DNA of 64,000 nt from the NCBI GenBank assembly GCA_021495925.1, contig JAKEKT010000044.1, positions 218,744-282,743 of the forward strand. The letters are read 5' to 3'. The notes beneath the pieces were generated by a model that saw nothing but the letters and a program-made list of their open reading frames with translations, did no database searches and had not been told where the DNA came from. The position numbers and the translations under genes are program-made. Positions 10,467 through 20,526 of this stretch are shown here, piece by piece (the stretch's first letter is position 1; the number at the start of each line of letters is the position of its first letter). The DNA is from Diplodia intermedia (taxonomy: Eukaryota > Ascomycota > Dothideomycetes > Botryosphaeriales > Botryosphaeriaceae).

Positions 10467-12017
10467 CTACTGCGCCGTCGGCGCCAGCGCCTCCCACTCT
10501 TTCACACCCACCCCGCCAAACACCCCACCACTCCCCGACGCCTTCAACACCGCCCTGATAGCCGTCGTGCTGACCTGCTCAAAGCCCACCTCCTCTGGGT
10601 CATCCGTCACCTCGACCGGATACGCCGACGCATTCACGACGTGCTCCCACGCGCCCTCTGCCGTCTTATACTCGACATACCACGCCTTCGGTGGCGGCAC
10701 GCCCACACTCGAGCCGGCCTCCTGGTCCGCAAAAAACGCCATGCGCACCCCGTTCAACGCCACCGTCTCATTCCACGTGTAGACGAGCGTACTCTCCTCG
10801 GGCGACGCATCCCCATCATACGACGCCCAGTAATCCGGCGGCAGCGGCGTCGCGGGAATCTTCCCGTCATGCAGCGACTCGACCCAGTACTGTATCGGCG
10901 TCCCACCGACCGAGCTCGCCCGGGCCTTCGGCGCGACATTCCTCGAGGGTGCGGCGTCCGGCTGCGGCCTCTTGGTCTGCACCACCCTGTTAATCGCCGG
11001 CGGCGCGACGCTGTCGTCCCACGTCAAGCGGTCCAGGGCCACGCTGCGGCGGAAGTGGCCGCCGCCCGCGGCATCGGCCGTGTGGTAGGCCAGATACCAC
11101 TCGCCGGCCAGCTCGACGGCGCCCGGGTGCGACGTGGTGCTGGACACGACGCCGAGCACGACGCCGCCGAAGGTCCACGGCCCGAGCGGCGACGCGGCGT
11201 GGCCGTAGGCGATACACGCGTGGTAGCTCGTCGGCGTGCACGGCGAGTCGGCGCCCGCGTTGTTGGCCGCGTACAGCATGTAGTACGTCCCCTTGCGCTT
11301 CATCAGCCAGGGCGCTTCGAAAAACCCCATCAGCGTGTCGACGGCGACCGCGTCGCCCACGGGCGTCGTCATGTCGGCCGCCAGCTCGTGGCCGCGCAGC
11401 TGCCCGAAGGTGCCGTAGTAGGCGTACACCCTCCCGTCGTCGTCGACCAGCACGGTGGGGTCGATGTTCTGGATCGCGTTGCCGGGCGCGGGGACGGATT
11501 GCGAGAAGACGGGCCCGGCCGGGTGCGCGTCGGTCCACGGGCCGAGCGGGGAGTGATCAGACACGGCGACGCCGATGCCGAAGGCGTCCGCCGCCGAGGT
11601 GTTGGCCTGCGTCACGGGCGCGTACAGGTAGAACCGCCCGCCCTGACCCGGCCCCCCGCGCACGATCTGCGCCGCGTACGCCGTGCCGGCGGCCGCCCAC
11701 GCGAAGATCTCGTGCGGCCGCGCGATCGCCGGGTGCAGCGTCCATTCGGAGCTCCCGCCGCCCGGGTTGGGCGCGTCGGTCGCGAAGATTTCCCATTCGT
11801 TGATGGCGAAGCCGTTTTGGTCGGCCGCCGCCGCGTCGCGCCCCGCGATGATGTAGAGCGTGTCGTTCACGACGAGCGGCGCCGGGTCCGCCGAGTAGTA
11901 GCTGCCGTCGGCCAGGATCGGGTTGCCGCTGGACTGGAAGGTGATGGCGTCGCTGTTGCCGAGGGCGGCCGCGGCGCCCTGCAGCAGGAGCAGGGAGAGT
12001 TGGATGGCCGCGGACAT
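10467..12017 (-). CDS. Secreted GH43-family glycosidase (beta-xylosidase/arabinofuranosidase type)
   Basis: A single uninterrupted frame of 516 codons. The first 19 or so residues form a signal peptide (hydrophobic LSLLLLQGAAAA core). The three GH43 catalytic positions are visible: Asp44 in YSADPAP (general base), Asp186 in QNIDPTV (pKa modulator) and Glu234 in GFFEAPWL (general acid), spaced as in the five-bladed propeller fold. A C-terminal part of about 130 residues resembles a beta-sandwich accessory domain (ending VGVKEWEAL). GH43 enzymes release arabinose or xylose from plant cell-wall hemicellulose outside the cell. The start codon at 12017 is the only ATG giving the signal peptide. 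Exact substrate cannot be read from sequence. Confidence 0.9.
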   Translation of the reverse strand: MSAAIQLSLLLLQGAAAALGNSDAITFQSSGNPILADGSYYSADPAPLVVNDTLYIIAGRDAAAADQNGFAINEWEIFATDAPNPGGGSSEWTLHPAIARPHEIFAWAAAGTAYAAQIVRGGPGQGGRFYLYAPVTQANTSAADAFGIGVAVSDHSPLGPWTDAHPAGPVFSQSVPAPGNAIQNIDPTVLVDDDGRVYAYYGTFGQLRGHELAADMTTPVGDAVAVDTLMGFFEAPWLMKRKGTYYMLYAANNAGADSPCTPTSYHACIAYGHAASPLGPWTFGGVVLGVVSSTTSHPGAVELAGEWYLAYHTADAAGGGHFRRSVALDRLTWDDSVAPPAINRVVQTKRPQPDAAPSRNVAPKARASSVGGTPIQYWVESLHDGKIPATPLPPDYWASYDGDASPEESTLVYTWNETVALNGVRMAFFADQEAGSSVGVPPPKAWYVEYKTAEGAWEHVVNASAYPVEVTDDPEEVGFEQVSTTAIRAVLKASGSGGVFGGVGVKEWEALAPTAQ

Positions 12018-12549
12018 TTTTTTTGGGGGGGCGAATTGGACGAAGGAGGGACTGGTGCGGTTGTTTGGAACTCCGTTTCTTAAGATGTTCGTGGGGACGG
12101 AACAATCGTCCCACCCCCCTTCGTATCCTGCTTGCCGTGTCTCGCCTTAATTGTCTCCCCCATGCACCCACCGTGTCAGTTTGGAGGGATGATCGACGGC
12201 GCCGGGGGGGAGCTCTGCGTTCGCTTCGGGAGCGGGATTCCCTGCATCACCACCGCCGCTTCTTTATCACTCCACAAGCGACTCCTGTTTTCCTTCGGCA
12301 TGACGAATAGAGAAATAAAAACTCGTGTACGGGCGCTTGGCGCGGAGAATTCTAATCACATTGGAGTTTAGATCAGCGACGGCGCGCAGTAAGGTGTGGA
12401 CGGTCTTTGGTGGTCCTTGTCCTGATCGAGAAGGTAGTATGCGGCCCACCGGAGCTTAGGGTTAAGAAACCCATCATGGAGTTCTTTCTATTTACTGGAA
12501 CTGCACAGTATCTATCTCTGGAGTCCGTGGCTTGCAGGAACGCTGTGAG
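12018..12549. other. Upstream region of the GH43 gene
   Basis: This is the region in front of the GH43 start. A G8/C8-like homopolymer and a T-run precede the start codon on the minus strand. No gene seen. Confidence 0.35.
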
Positions 12550-12993
12550 CTACAACGATTTCCAATTCCAAGCTTTAAATGTCAGAAAAGCTGTTCTGCA
12601 CCTCCACTGCCATGTTCGCGCACCTGCAAGTCTGTGAGCTTCCCCTCCCACCTCTACATCCACCCCAGACTCTTTGCCCCCGAGCCCCGTCCTCCCACCG
12701 CCCTTCGCTAACGACGTCCTCAGCAGCACCTCGCTCAGCGGACCCGACACAATACTCCCAATCCCGCGGCCCGCAGTCAGTAAACCAAACGCCGGGCCCG
12801 TCTCCAACACCACGACGTCTCCCTCCTCATCCCTTTCCCTCCTCGCCCTCGCCCTTGCCGCCGTCTCCACAAAATCCCGCACCACGCCCGGCCACGTCGA
12901 CGCCGAAGGCGTACACCGACGGCACGCCGCCATCATCCCCACCAGACAAACCCCACAGCAAAGCATGTTGCCTACGTACAGTTCTTGCATCAT
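12550..12993 (-). pseudogene. Remnant of an MFS (monocarboxylate-type) transporter
   Basis: A 147-codon minus-strand frame contains STWPGVVRDF and, about 40 residues later, GLLTAGRGIGSIVSGPLSE. These match the pair of blocks around transmembrane helices 7-9 of fungal monocarboxylate-type MFS transporters (SSTWPG... and GRGIG...SGPLSE). Nothing resembling the first six helices lies upstream, the residues after the motif are not hydrophobic, and the piece between the blocks is rich in Arg/Glu. I read it as a short fragment of a dead transporter gene. Its limits are those of the open frame only. Confidence 0.5.
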
Positions 12994-14482
12994 CCGGGGG
13001 TCAGCTTTTTACCTTGAGTGCCTTATCAAAAGGCTGTATTCAGGAGTCATGTGTAGGTTGGCGATTCGTTCAATGGTGGCTACACATCGTATGATCATAT
13101 TTTTCAGTGCACTGTTCTTTCGGGCTTGCGAATAAACCATTTCTACAACAACAAACAAAAGCGGATGTACTACGGTATAAAGCTACTAATATACTCCGCG
13201 ATTAGCAACTCGGCCTGCCAAGCTGGAAGCATCGGGTGCGTATATTCTGTTTTTAATTACAGGTAATGCGTGCTTCTTTATAGAGCTCTTCGGACACGGA
13301 AAGAGTACTAAGCTGTTGATGTGAGCGCTTTACAGATCTTCCTGTTTCTTTCGATATGTCTGCCAGGTAAGGAGCTGATGGAATTGAGGGAAGGGGATTG
13401 ATATTTCGCAATCTTTGCACTGCTGCAAGTGATGCTGCGTCGAAAGAGCACCCGTAGTCTCCATTAATCGGCTAGCTTTGGTAGAGAAAGAGACAGAGCG
13501 CAACGAACAGAGGCAACCTTATTTGAACTTTAAATTCTATTGGTGGCCCTCGTTGCACCAGAGTAAGCTATCCGTAGCGAGGTGGGCGGCAGTGGCGTCA
13601 ACTAAAATCCCTCGGGATTACGGCCCCGTCGAATACGGCCCGGAGCCCCTTATCACTGATTCGAGTTGACGATAAACCTCTACAGATGTTTTGAGTCTTG
13701 TAGGACTGTCCGAGGCCGGACAGAAGCTTTACTCGTCATATACTGTGTTGTCGTTGTTACTTAATTCTCGATCGCTCTGGACAGGCCGGCCATGTGCCCG
13801 CAACACAGCCGGCTGCAAATTGCTTCTTCCAGTCAATAGACGCGCTCTGCGCCTCTTCGCTACTCATCAAGGTCTAGAACAGTAGACAAGAAAGGCAGGA
13901 GTCTTGATGGCGGAGTGAAGGATGTCGTCTGGCGTTGGAAATCTCCGCAGCAAGTCCGGAACTAAGTAAGGCTACTTACAGTCCGCGCCAGTTTAGTGCC
14001 CCCAGCCGCCGTTCCCCAACCCTGGGCTCAACCTATTAACAACGTCCATGAACAACTGTAAAACGTCCATCATCAACACTGTCCGGACGAATCGGCGTTG
14101 AGTCATACAATTGATGCATGCTCGTTTCTGCCATGGCCCATGGACCAGATGGCACGGTTCCGACCTGAGACTGCAAGCGCCCTGCTCCGCAATCGCCACA
14201 GCTCCAACCCCTCCACCGCCAAGGTTTGCCAAGAGGTGGCAGCGGTGGACATGAGGCTTGTGCTGCGGAGACTACCGCATCCCAGCTGGACCCTAGAACA
14301 ATCATCTTGTGCCGCAACCGCCTGCCTTCGATTAGGGGCTTGAGCGGGGCTGAGTGACTAGCAACTTGCAGCCAGCCATAGGCGAAACTCCACAGACTGT
14401 TTCGGCAACTCCGTCACGATACTCACAGACGGTGGATGTGGTGGAAATGTCAACCTCAGCCCCATGGATACGGCTTTTGGCT
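12994..14482. other. Gene-poor interval
   Basis: About 1.5 kb of moderately AT-rich DNA with only short, motif-free open frames on both strands. No RNA gene recognised. Confidence 0.4.
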
Positions 14483-14488
14483 TATAAA
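14483..14488 (+). promoter_or_regulatory. TATA box of the Apple-repeat protein gene
   Basis: TATAAA located 110 bp before the ATG at 14598, followed by a CT-rich leader with CACTCAC runs typical of highly expressed fungal genes. Confidence 0.55.
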
Positions 14489-14597
14489 GACGCTCCCAAG
14501 GCGCCTTCTTCACCAACCAGGACACTCGCTCAGTCCCCATCTCCACACTCACACTCTTTTCTCTGCCTTTGGGCATCCGCTCTTTGCCAAACTCATC

Positions 14598-15968
14598 ATG
14601 GCCCCCACTCTCTCGAAGCCCACCCTCTTTTTGGGGCTCTTGGCCGCGCAGTCCTTTGCCGCTCCCGCACCTGCCCCGTCCGGAAGTGCTGGTTCCACTC
14701 TCTCTTGCCTGAACAATGCCAGCAACGGCTTGACCTTCCCGGCCCAGAACTCCCAATGGAACATAGAGTGTGGTACCGACTATGCGTACGTATGAGTTCT
14801 TGCAGACTCATGAGACCCTTCTGCTGACTTTCGCTAGTGGCGGAGACATGGGCACGTCATGGGTAGACTCGTTCGAGGCCTGTGTCCGCGACTGTGACAC
14901 TACCGCTGGTTGCATCACCGCCGCCTTCGTGTGGCCGAATGCCTGCTACAAGAAGAACGTCCTTACAGCGCCTGTTTCCAACTCTGCTGTGTGGACAGCC
15001 AAGAAGGCGGGTGTCTCGGAAGCAACCACCCCTGCCTCGCTGTCCTGCGAAAACAACAGGAGCGATGGAGCTCAGTACACGACCTCGAAGGGCATCTTCC
15101 AGGTTCAGTGTGGCGTTGACTATGCGTAAGAAACCTTCCACGTTCCTTTGTTGACTGCCATCTACTGACATTGTTTAACAACAGTGGCGGCGACCTGAGC
15201 TCTTCCAGCGCTGCCTCGTTCGAAGCCTGCATCGACGCCTGCGCCGCCACCGATGGCTGCATCGACGTCAGCTACGTGTACGGCGCCTGCTACAAGAAGG
15301 GCGTCCTCAACGACAACCCCGTCCCGGTCTCGCACGTGTGGACGGCGAAGCTCGTCTCGGCCTCGACGGCGCCCATCTCGTGCCCCAACAGCAACGGCAA
15401 CACGGCATCCATCTCGACCGGCGGCACCTTCGACATCCTCTGCGGCACGGACTACGCGGGCGGCGACATGGTCGAGGTGGACACGAACACGTTCGAGCAG
15501 TGCCTCGAGGCGTGCGACCGGCACGACGGCTGCCTGGCCGTGTCCTACGTCGCGCCCGCGTGCTACCTCAAGAACGAGCTGAAGACGGCCGTGGCGGTGC
15601 CGTACGTGTGGGGCGCGCTCCGCCAGCAGCGCGTCCCCACCGTCTGCCCCGCCGCCGACGGCTCGACCTACTCGGACGCGGCGCACGCGAACTCGTACGC
15701 CATCAAGTGCAACTACGACAGCCCGGGCATGGACCTCTACAGCATCGTGCTGCCCAGCTTCGACGACTGCATGGACCACTGCAGCACGCGCGGCGACTGC
15801 GTCGGCGTCTCGTGGGTGCCGCACCTGGATCTCTGCTGGCCCAAGTTCTACATGCCCCCGCAGGCCATGTTTCCGGACTCGTGGCTGGGCTTCCAGGTGT
15901 GGCTGGCGGCCCGGGACGGGTACGCGTCGTTCGTGGAGGAGGAACGGCACTACGAGGAGGACTGGTGA
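14598..15968 (+). CDS. Secreted protein with four Apple/PAN-like cysteine repeats
   Basis: Three exons (introns 14786-14837 and 15126-15184) give 419 residues. A signal peptide (MAPTLSKPTLFLGLLAAQSFAAP) is followed by four repeats of about 85 residues. Each runs from a first Cys through CGTDYAGGD, SFEACxxxC, a further Cys pair with CYKK, to VWTAK. This is the spacing of PAN/Apple-type domains that bind protein or carbohydrate. The fourth repeat is the most diverged. Both introns interrupt the same codon position in repeats 1 and 2 (between Tyr-Ala and Gly-Gly-Asp, phase 2), so exons were duplicated together with their introns; repeat 3 has the same peptide without an intron. Such proteins are common in the fungal secretome. 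Target unknown. Convergent with the peptide-precursor gene. Confidence 0.85.
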
Positions 15969-16217
15969 AGAAGGGCTCCCTCCCTCCCACAGCACGTACT
16001 TGTTCACGGACCGGAGCCAGCTGGGCCGGAACCCTTAATGGTCAACGCACAATTTATTCCGTAGTTTCTAATGTACATTTCATGCCCCACGTCACTACTC
16101 AGCCTTGTCACTGAGCTCTGACAGCCCTCCTGCCCCTTGCCCATGACACACGCTGGCCCTGGAGGAAATACCACCTGACTGGTGACAATGCCTCATTGAC
16201 TCGCTTCGGCACCGAAC

Positions 16218-16837
16218 TTAGCAGCTGTTCGGGTCGTCAGGAACACATGCCTTCGCTTCCGCAACCGGCTCGGCCTCCCTCTTGCCAAAATCACCGATGC
16301 AGCTGTTGGGGTCGTCAGGAAGGCAAGGCTCCGCTTCGGCAACCGGCGCCGCCTCCCTCTTGACACCACCGACGCAGCTGGTCGGGTCGTCGGGGAGGCA
16401 GGGCTCCGCTTCCGCAACGGGTTCGGGCTCCCTCTTGCCGAAGTCACCGATGCAGCTGTTGGGGTCGTCGGGGAGGCAAGGTTCGGGCTCGGCCTCCCTC
16501 TTGACACCACCAACGCAGCTGTTGGGGTCGTCAGGGAGGCAAGGCTCCGCTTCGGGCTCGGGCTGGGCCTCCCTCTTGACACCGCCAACGCAGCTGTTGG
16601 GGTCGTCGGGGAGGCAAGGCTCGGGCTCGGCCTCCCGCTGCACTATGCCGATGCTGGTGCAGCTGGTCGGGTCGTCGGGCACGCAAGGGACGGGGTCGCG
16701 CCTCGTCGGCGTCCCGAGAGGGGAGGCGACGGTGAGAGTGGCTAGGGGGGGAGATGTCAGCGTTTGTCTTTCGGGCATCGAAGAAGCGTTGGAGATGACG
16801 TACCGAAGAGGAGAGCGGCGGTGGTGGTGAACTTCAT
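16218..16837 (-). CDS. Kex2-type repeat precursor with seven C-x7-C peptides
   Basis: Two exons (intron 16742-16803) give 185 residues: signal peptide (MKFTTTAALLFATLTVAS), an Arg-Arg site at 25-26, then seven copies of C-[LV]-P-D-D-P-[NT]-S-C (Cys pairs 31/39, 54/62, 79/87, 100/108, 126/134, 151/159, 177/185). Copies are separated by Lys-Arg (one Gln-Arg) and by runs of Glu-Ala, Glu-Pro or Val-Ala. Lys-Arg is the Kex2 cleavage site, and X-Ala/X-Pro runs are the substrate of Ste13-type dipeptidyl peptidases, so the layout is that of fungal alpha-pheromone precursors and other Kex2-processed repeat proteins. The cores lack the Trp and Gly-Gln turn of known alpha-pheromones (usually C-x6-C) and lack the Tyr/Phe of ustiloxin-like RiPPs. 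Spacers alternate between VGGVKR and IGDFGKR. A small secreted disulfide peptide of unknown role is the best reading. Confidence 0.85.
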
Positions 16838-16930
16838 CGTGATGGGTGGTGGTGGTTCTTTGCAATCGAGGCTTTTGCTGGCTGTGTGGATGCTGGGGGA
16901 AAAGTAGAGTCGAGCCGGCTATAGGGCGCC

Positions 16931-16938
16931 TTTTTATA
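16931..16938 (-). promoter_or_regulatory. TATA box of the repeat-peptide precursor gene
   Basis: TATAAAAA on the minus strand, 94 bp before the ATG at 16837. A strong TATA at this distance agrees with the chosen start and suggests regulated, possibly high expression. Confidence 0.6.
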
Positions 16939-19216
16939 GACGACAGAGGTCCAGTATCTGCGTCCCCAGTCCCGCCGACTTCGGTGACATGGTTCTTTCT
17001 TCGCCTGGAGCTTTCCATATTTAGTAGCGAGATAGGTGGTAGTCTCCAATCAGATAACCTCGATCAGATAACTTAATGCCGCATAAGCTGTTAGGCCTTC
17101 AACCGGTGTGATGCCCCACAGCTTGGCTGCCGATCAACATCTCACCGTTTCCCCGCCATCGCGACCCGTGTGGGTACAACGCCGAAACGTCCCACAACTT
17201 CTCACATGTCGCGCTCGTATTTCGTACCCTCTCTCTGGCAGGTGTCCACCGATGTGAAGCACACCCTCGTAACTGCATATTAAGGCCGTCCGGATTCCGT
17301 CAACACAAAACGAGATGGCCGCTTGGAGAAAGAGAGCTTGTCTGAGTTCCGCCCGGTGACAATCACGGTCTTACAGACATCTTTGCTCGTCGTCAACTAC
17401 CGAGACTCCTGCTCGAAGCTTGAATCGGCTCCCGAGCGGACACCAACATTTCGCGCCTTGGTGAGCCGCCTTGTTCCCTTGGCGAACGGAAATGTTCATA
17501 TTGCTGCTCATCCATCCATCATAGCGCGGAGCAATTGACCCTATAGGCTAGAGCCGCCCACGCGCGTGTCATAGCGAATTCGATCTGCATGGAACAGCTA
17601 ATCCACGATCGGTAATGGATCAGTGGGATTTAAACGTTGTTAATCAGATCGAATGCCTACCACTAAACAGCCCTACGCCGTCTACCTCGGCAGCAGGCTT
17701 GAATATGGTCCAGCGCACAGTGCAAACCTTGACACAGGAACGGTAGCCTGCGTTCCCGAGCAGGACTTGTCCCATCGAGGCAGACCCACTTGGCCTTGAT
17801 GTGACGTCACAAGAAGAAGCAAAGCGAAGCTTAGGCATCCCGCGCCAAGGCTGACTCAAGCATCGCCGGCGTGGCAATTCTTCCCGTTGCCGGGCTCTGA
17901 AATAGCTTGATTGACCCGTCGGCTAATTATCCAAGACTTTTTGCTAACCCTAAACAAGTCCAAGCGATTCGTGCCCCTGCTGTAGCTATTTCCCACATCC
18001 ATCCTCGGAAAGTGCATTGTCTGGCAAGTAGACTTGATTGTACCCAGCGCGACGGACTGATAGTTCTTTCCTGCGCAACCAACATCAACTGTATTCACCA
18101 GAACCATGTCGTCGGCTGGTTGCTTAATTCAATCACGCGAAACGAGCATCACTCTCGTTTCTAACGTACCTTTTTTTTTTTTTTGAAGGGAGGGCTATGC
18201 TCCGCATGAATTGGGAGGCCCCACCCATGCGGTAGGAAATGAAAGAACCAAGGATAGAAAACGCGATGAAGGAGGAAAGCTGTTGAAAATTAAAAAGCAT
18301 TACATGGAATAATCCTTGAGAGCATTACATTTCAATAAAAGCTAACGGCAAGTCGGCAGAATGATGAAAGTTGATTCGTAATGTAGAGGACTCGAATGTA
18401 GTAGACATCAATAGAAGCCATAGTGACGGGAGCAAGCGTTTGCAGCTGGTTGATCAGATTGGGAGCGGAGTTGGAGTCACATCGCATGAGGTGGCTTGCA
18501 GGAGAGCAGGATTGGAACATACCGCATGTGATGAAGGTTATTGAGTTGCGGGGAACATCGTTCCTTTGTCGACGACTCGTCATCTTTACACAAAGACCAG
18601 TCATCAATAATCGCACACGTCCCCTACACGGCCAGCGCCCTCACTCTACCCACACGTCAGCCCCCGCTTTCGCATGAGAGAGATGTCGAAAGAGGGGAAT
18701 AGATCGAGGTAATTTGCACCAACCAAAGAAGCTCGAGTCCTTCTTCTCAAAATAAACCTCGAGTAAAGACGAATACCGACCTCGATCTGAGGTCGCCCCT
18801 CTTTCGTCAGCACAGCTCCAGTGTTCGATCCCGACGCGACGCGGAGCAGCTCTGTGCACCGCAACCCACATATCATTGGCCGCCGGTTCAACCAGTCGGG
18901 AGCAAAACAGAGATTTAAAGCTCCTTTACCGACATCAACCATCGTCACATTCGCCCCCGCTTTTGCTGCAGTAATGACGGATACTCCTTAACTCTTGCAT
19001 CAAAACTGCTAATACTACACTGGCTCGCCATCCATGGGTCAGCTTCCGGTCCGCCGCTTCAGATTTCAAGAGTCGTAGCCTCCAGTTTGCAAATGACATA
19101 CCCGAGTTATCGAGCTGCGGCGGAAACATATGAGATGCAACAGCGTACGTACACAACGTCATTGTATGGCAGCCCAGGAAGGCACGGTGTGACAAACAAA
19201 ATGAAAGTAAGCACGA
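16939..19216. other. Long gene-poor interval
   Basis: About 2.3 kb with no supported gene. A T15 tract lies near 18170. A 100-codon minus-strand frame at 18646-18948 has natural-looking composition (NLCFAPDWLNRRPMICGLR) but no family I can name. Other frames are short and mutually overlapping. Confidence 0.4.
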
Positions 19217-19755
19217 CTAATGCTTCACAGCGAACCTGAACTGATCCTTCCGGTCGAGATACACAACCTTGCTGCTCAAACCAGCATCGTCGATAGCTTT
19301 CCTAAAGTCGGAAAGCGGGGAGAGGAAGACATCGTAGTCGCTTCCGTCACCAGTCAGCAGCAGCAGCAGCAACAACGACAACAACAAAGTGCGCAGACAT
19401 ACTCATAGTGAACGGGGATAGTCAAATCCGGATCAATCAGCCGGACAAGCTCAACGCCCTGTTTCGCATCCATCGTCACCATCAGCAGCGGCAGCTTCGG
19501 CCCAGGAATCGTCGTGCCGCCGAGATGAATCAGCATCAAATCGACACCGCGCCCCTTGTACCGTTCCGGAATCTCTCTAAGCTCGTCCACCATGAGCGTG
19601 TCGCCGGCGATGTAGATGCTGCGTTTCGATCAGCACGCCACACCCGGTGCCGCCGCCGTGCCTTCCCAACCTCCACACCAAACTCACCGATACCCGCAGC
19701 GGAACGGGGCCTCTTCGTCCCCACCAGCATCTCTGTACCCCAGCTTCAGCATCCA
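19217..19755 (-). pseudogene. 5'-truncated metallo-beta-lactamase-fold hydrolase
   Basis: Read on the minus strand in three exons (introns about 19624-19690 and 19341-19402), the fragment gives WMLKLGY, GYR-SIYIAGDTLMVDELREIPERY, HLGG, MVTMDAKQG, TIPVHYDDYDVFLSPLSDFRKAI and a proper stop at 19217. This is the C-terminal half of fungal MBL-fold hydrolases, with the late metal ligands (GDT Asp and VHY His). The first half, including the HxHxDH motif, is absent. The homology stops at Trp-Met-Leu at about 19755, exactly where a second truncated gene begins on the other strand. The surviving codons are well preserved, so the break may be recent. Confidence 0.75.
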
Positions 19756-20169
19756 GGCGACGCCGCGCACAAGATGGTCCCGCACGCCGCCATGGGCGCG
19801 AACCAGGCCATGGAATCGGCCGCGTGCTTCGCGAGCGGGCTGCGGGCGGTCGTTGCTCGGCACGCTGCACGGGACGGGGACGCGGTGGAGGCGTTCCTCG
19901 CGGCGTATGCGGAGAGGAGGGAAGCGAGGGTCGCGGGCGTCGTGGAGGCGGCGGCGGTGGCGTGTCGCGTGCAGTTGATGGTTGGGGACGGGGCGAGGGC
20001 GTGGGTCGAGGCGTTGCCGCGGGTGGGGTATGCGGAGTGGTTGGAGAAGACGATGGATGCGTTTGGTCCGGCGGAGAAGGTGGAGGGGTGGGAGGGGGGT
20101 GGTGGGAGGGTGCGGTTTTACGATGAGCAGGCGCGGAAGTGGATGGAGCAGCGTGCGGCTGGGGTTTGA
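19756..20169 (+). pseudogene. 5'-truncated FAD-dependent monooxygenase (C-terminal third)
   Basis: The plus-strand frame from 19756 to the stop at 20169 begins abruptly with GDAAHKMVPHAAMGANQAMESAACF. This is the FAD-binding GD motif and following helix of group A flavin monooxygenases, continued by a plausible C-terminal helix region. The N-terminal GxGxxG and DG motifs are missing. Upstream in the same frame the sequence is the antisense of the hydrolase fragment, so there is no start. It is a different gene from the intact monooxygenase at 6009-7750 (GDAAHKMVPH versus GDAAHPFLP). Confidence 0.7.
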
Positions 20170-20526
20170 TCGCAGAGTGGAGGACGGGAGTGGAGAGAAG
20201 CGTCTTAGGTAGGTAGATAGAAGTTGGCTGTGAGGCAATGTCAGTAGACTTGTTGTTTGATTGAGAGAGAATGCTTTCGCTTCGCTTTGCACAAGATACT
20301 CATGACGTCTGTGACATTACCGCGATGCAGAATGAAGCTGTCTAGAAAGATCTGACTATCACCTAGTCACGTACAAGTATATTTCTTGTGTTCGTGAAGT
20401 CGAACGCAGACGAGTGAGCTGCCCAGTGACACGACCGTCCACGGGGCCACCCTCACCAGCAAGTAACCCTACGATTCCATTCAAAACAGGCCTTTGGGCT
20501 GGAGATAACGAAGCAATATGTCAAAA
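20170..20526. other. Intergenic, nothing seen
   Basis: Follows the truncated monooxygenase. No coding or RNA signal recognised. Confidence 0.35.

Noticed and set aside
10641..12083. 480-codon plus-strand frame
   Set aside because: Antisense to the GH43 gene; Arg-rich low-complexity translation without motifs.
15162..16007. 281-codon minus-strand frame over the Apple-repeat gene
   Set aside because: Val/Arg/Ala-rich shadow of the GC-rich third exon. The plus strand has signal peptide, repeats and consensus introns.
16282..16830. 182-codon plus-strand frame with striking repeats (QLLGSSGRQGS)
   Set aside because: It is the exact antisense of the Kex2-type precursor repeats. It lacks a signal peptide or processing sites, so the repetition is a by-product.
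16218..16837. Ustiloxin/phomopsin-type RiPP (dikaritin) precursor
   Set aside because: Architecture is similar, but cores have no Tyr or Phe to cyclise, contain paired Cys instead, and no DUF3328 oxidase gene is seen nearby.
16218..16837. Canonical alpha-factor mating pheromone
   Set aside because: Signal, Lys-Arg and Glu-Ala runs agree, but the core has C-x7-C without Trp or a Gly-Gln turn. Kept only as a possible relative.
18165..18184. Poly-T tract as a retroposon tail
   Set aside because: A 15-base T run without target-site duplication or an adjoining element is not enough evidence.
19408..20169. Intact 253-residue gene starting at 19408
   Set aside because: The first 116 codons are antisense to the hydrolase fragment; only the part from 19756 is homologous to FAD monooxygenases.
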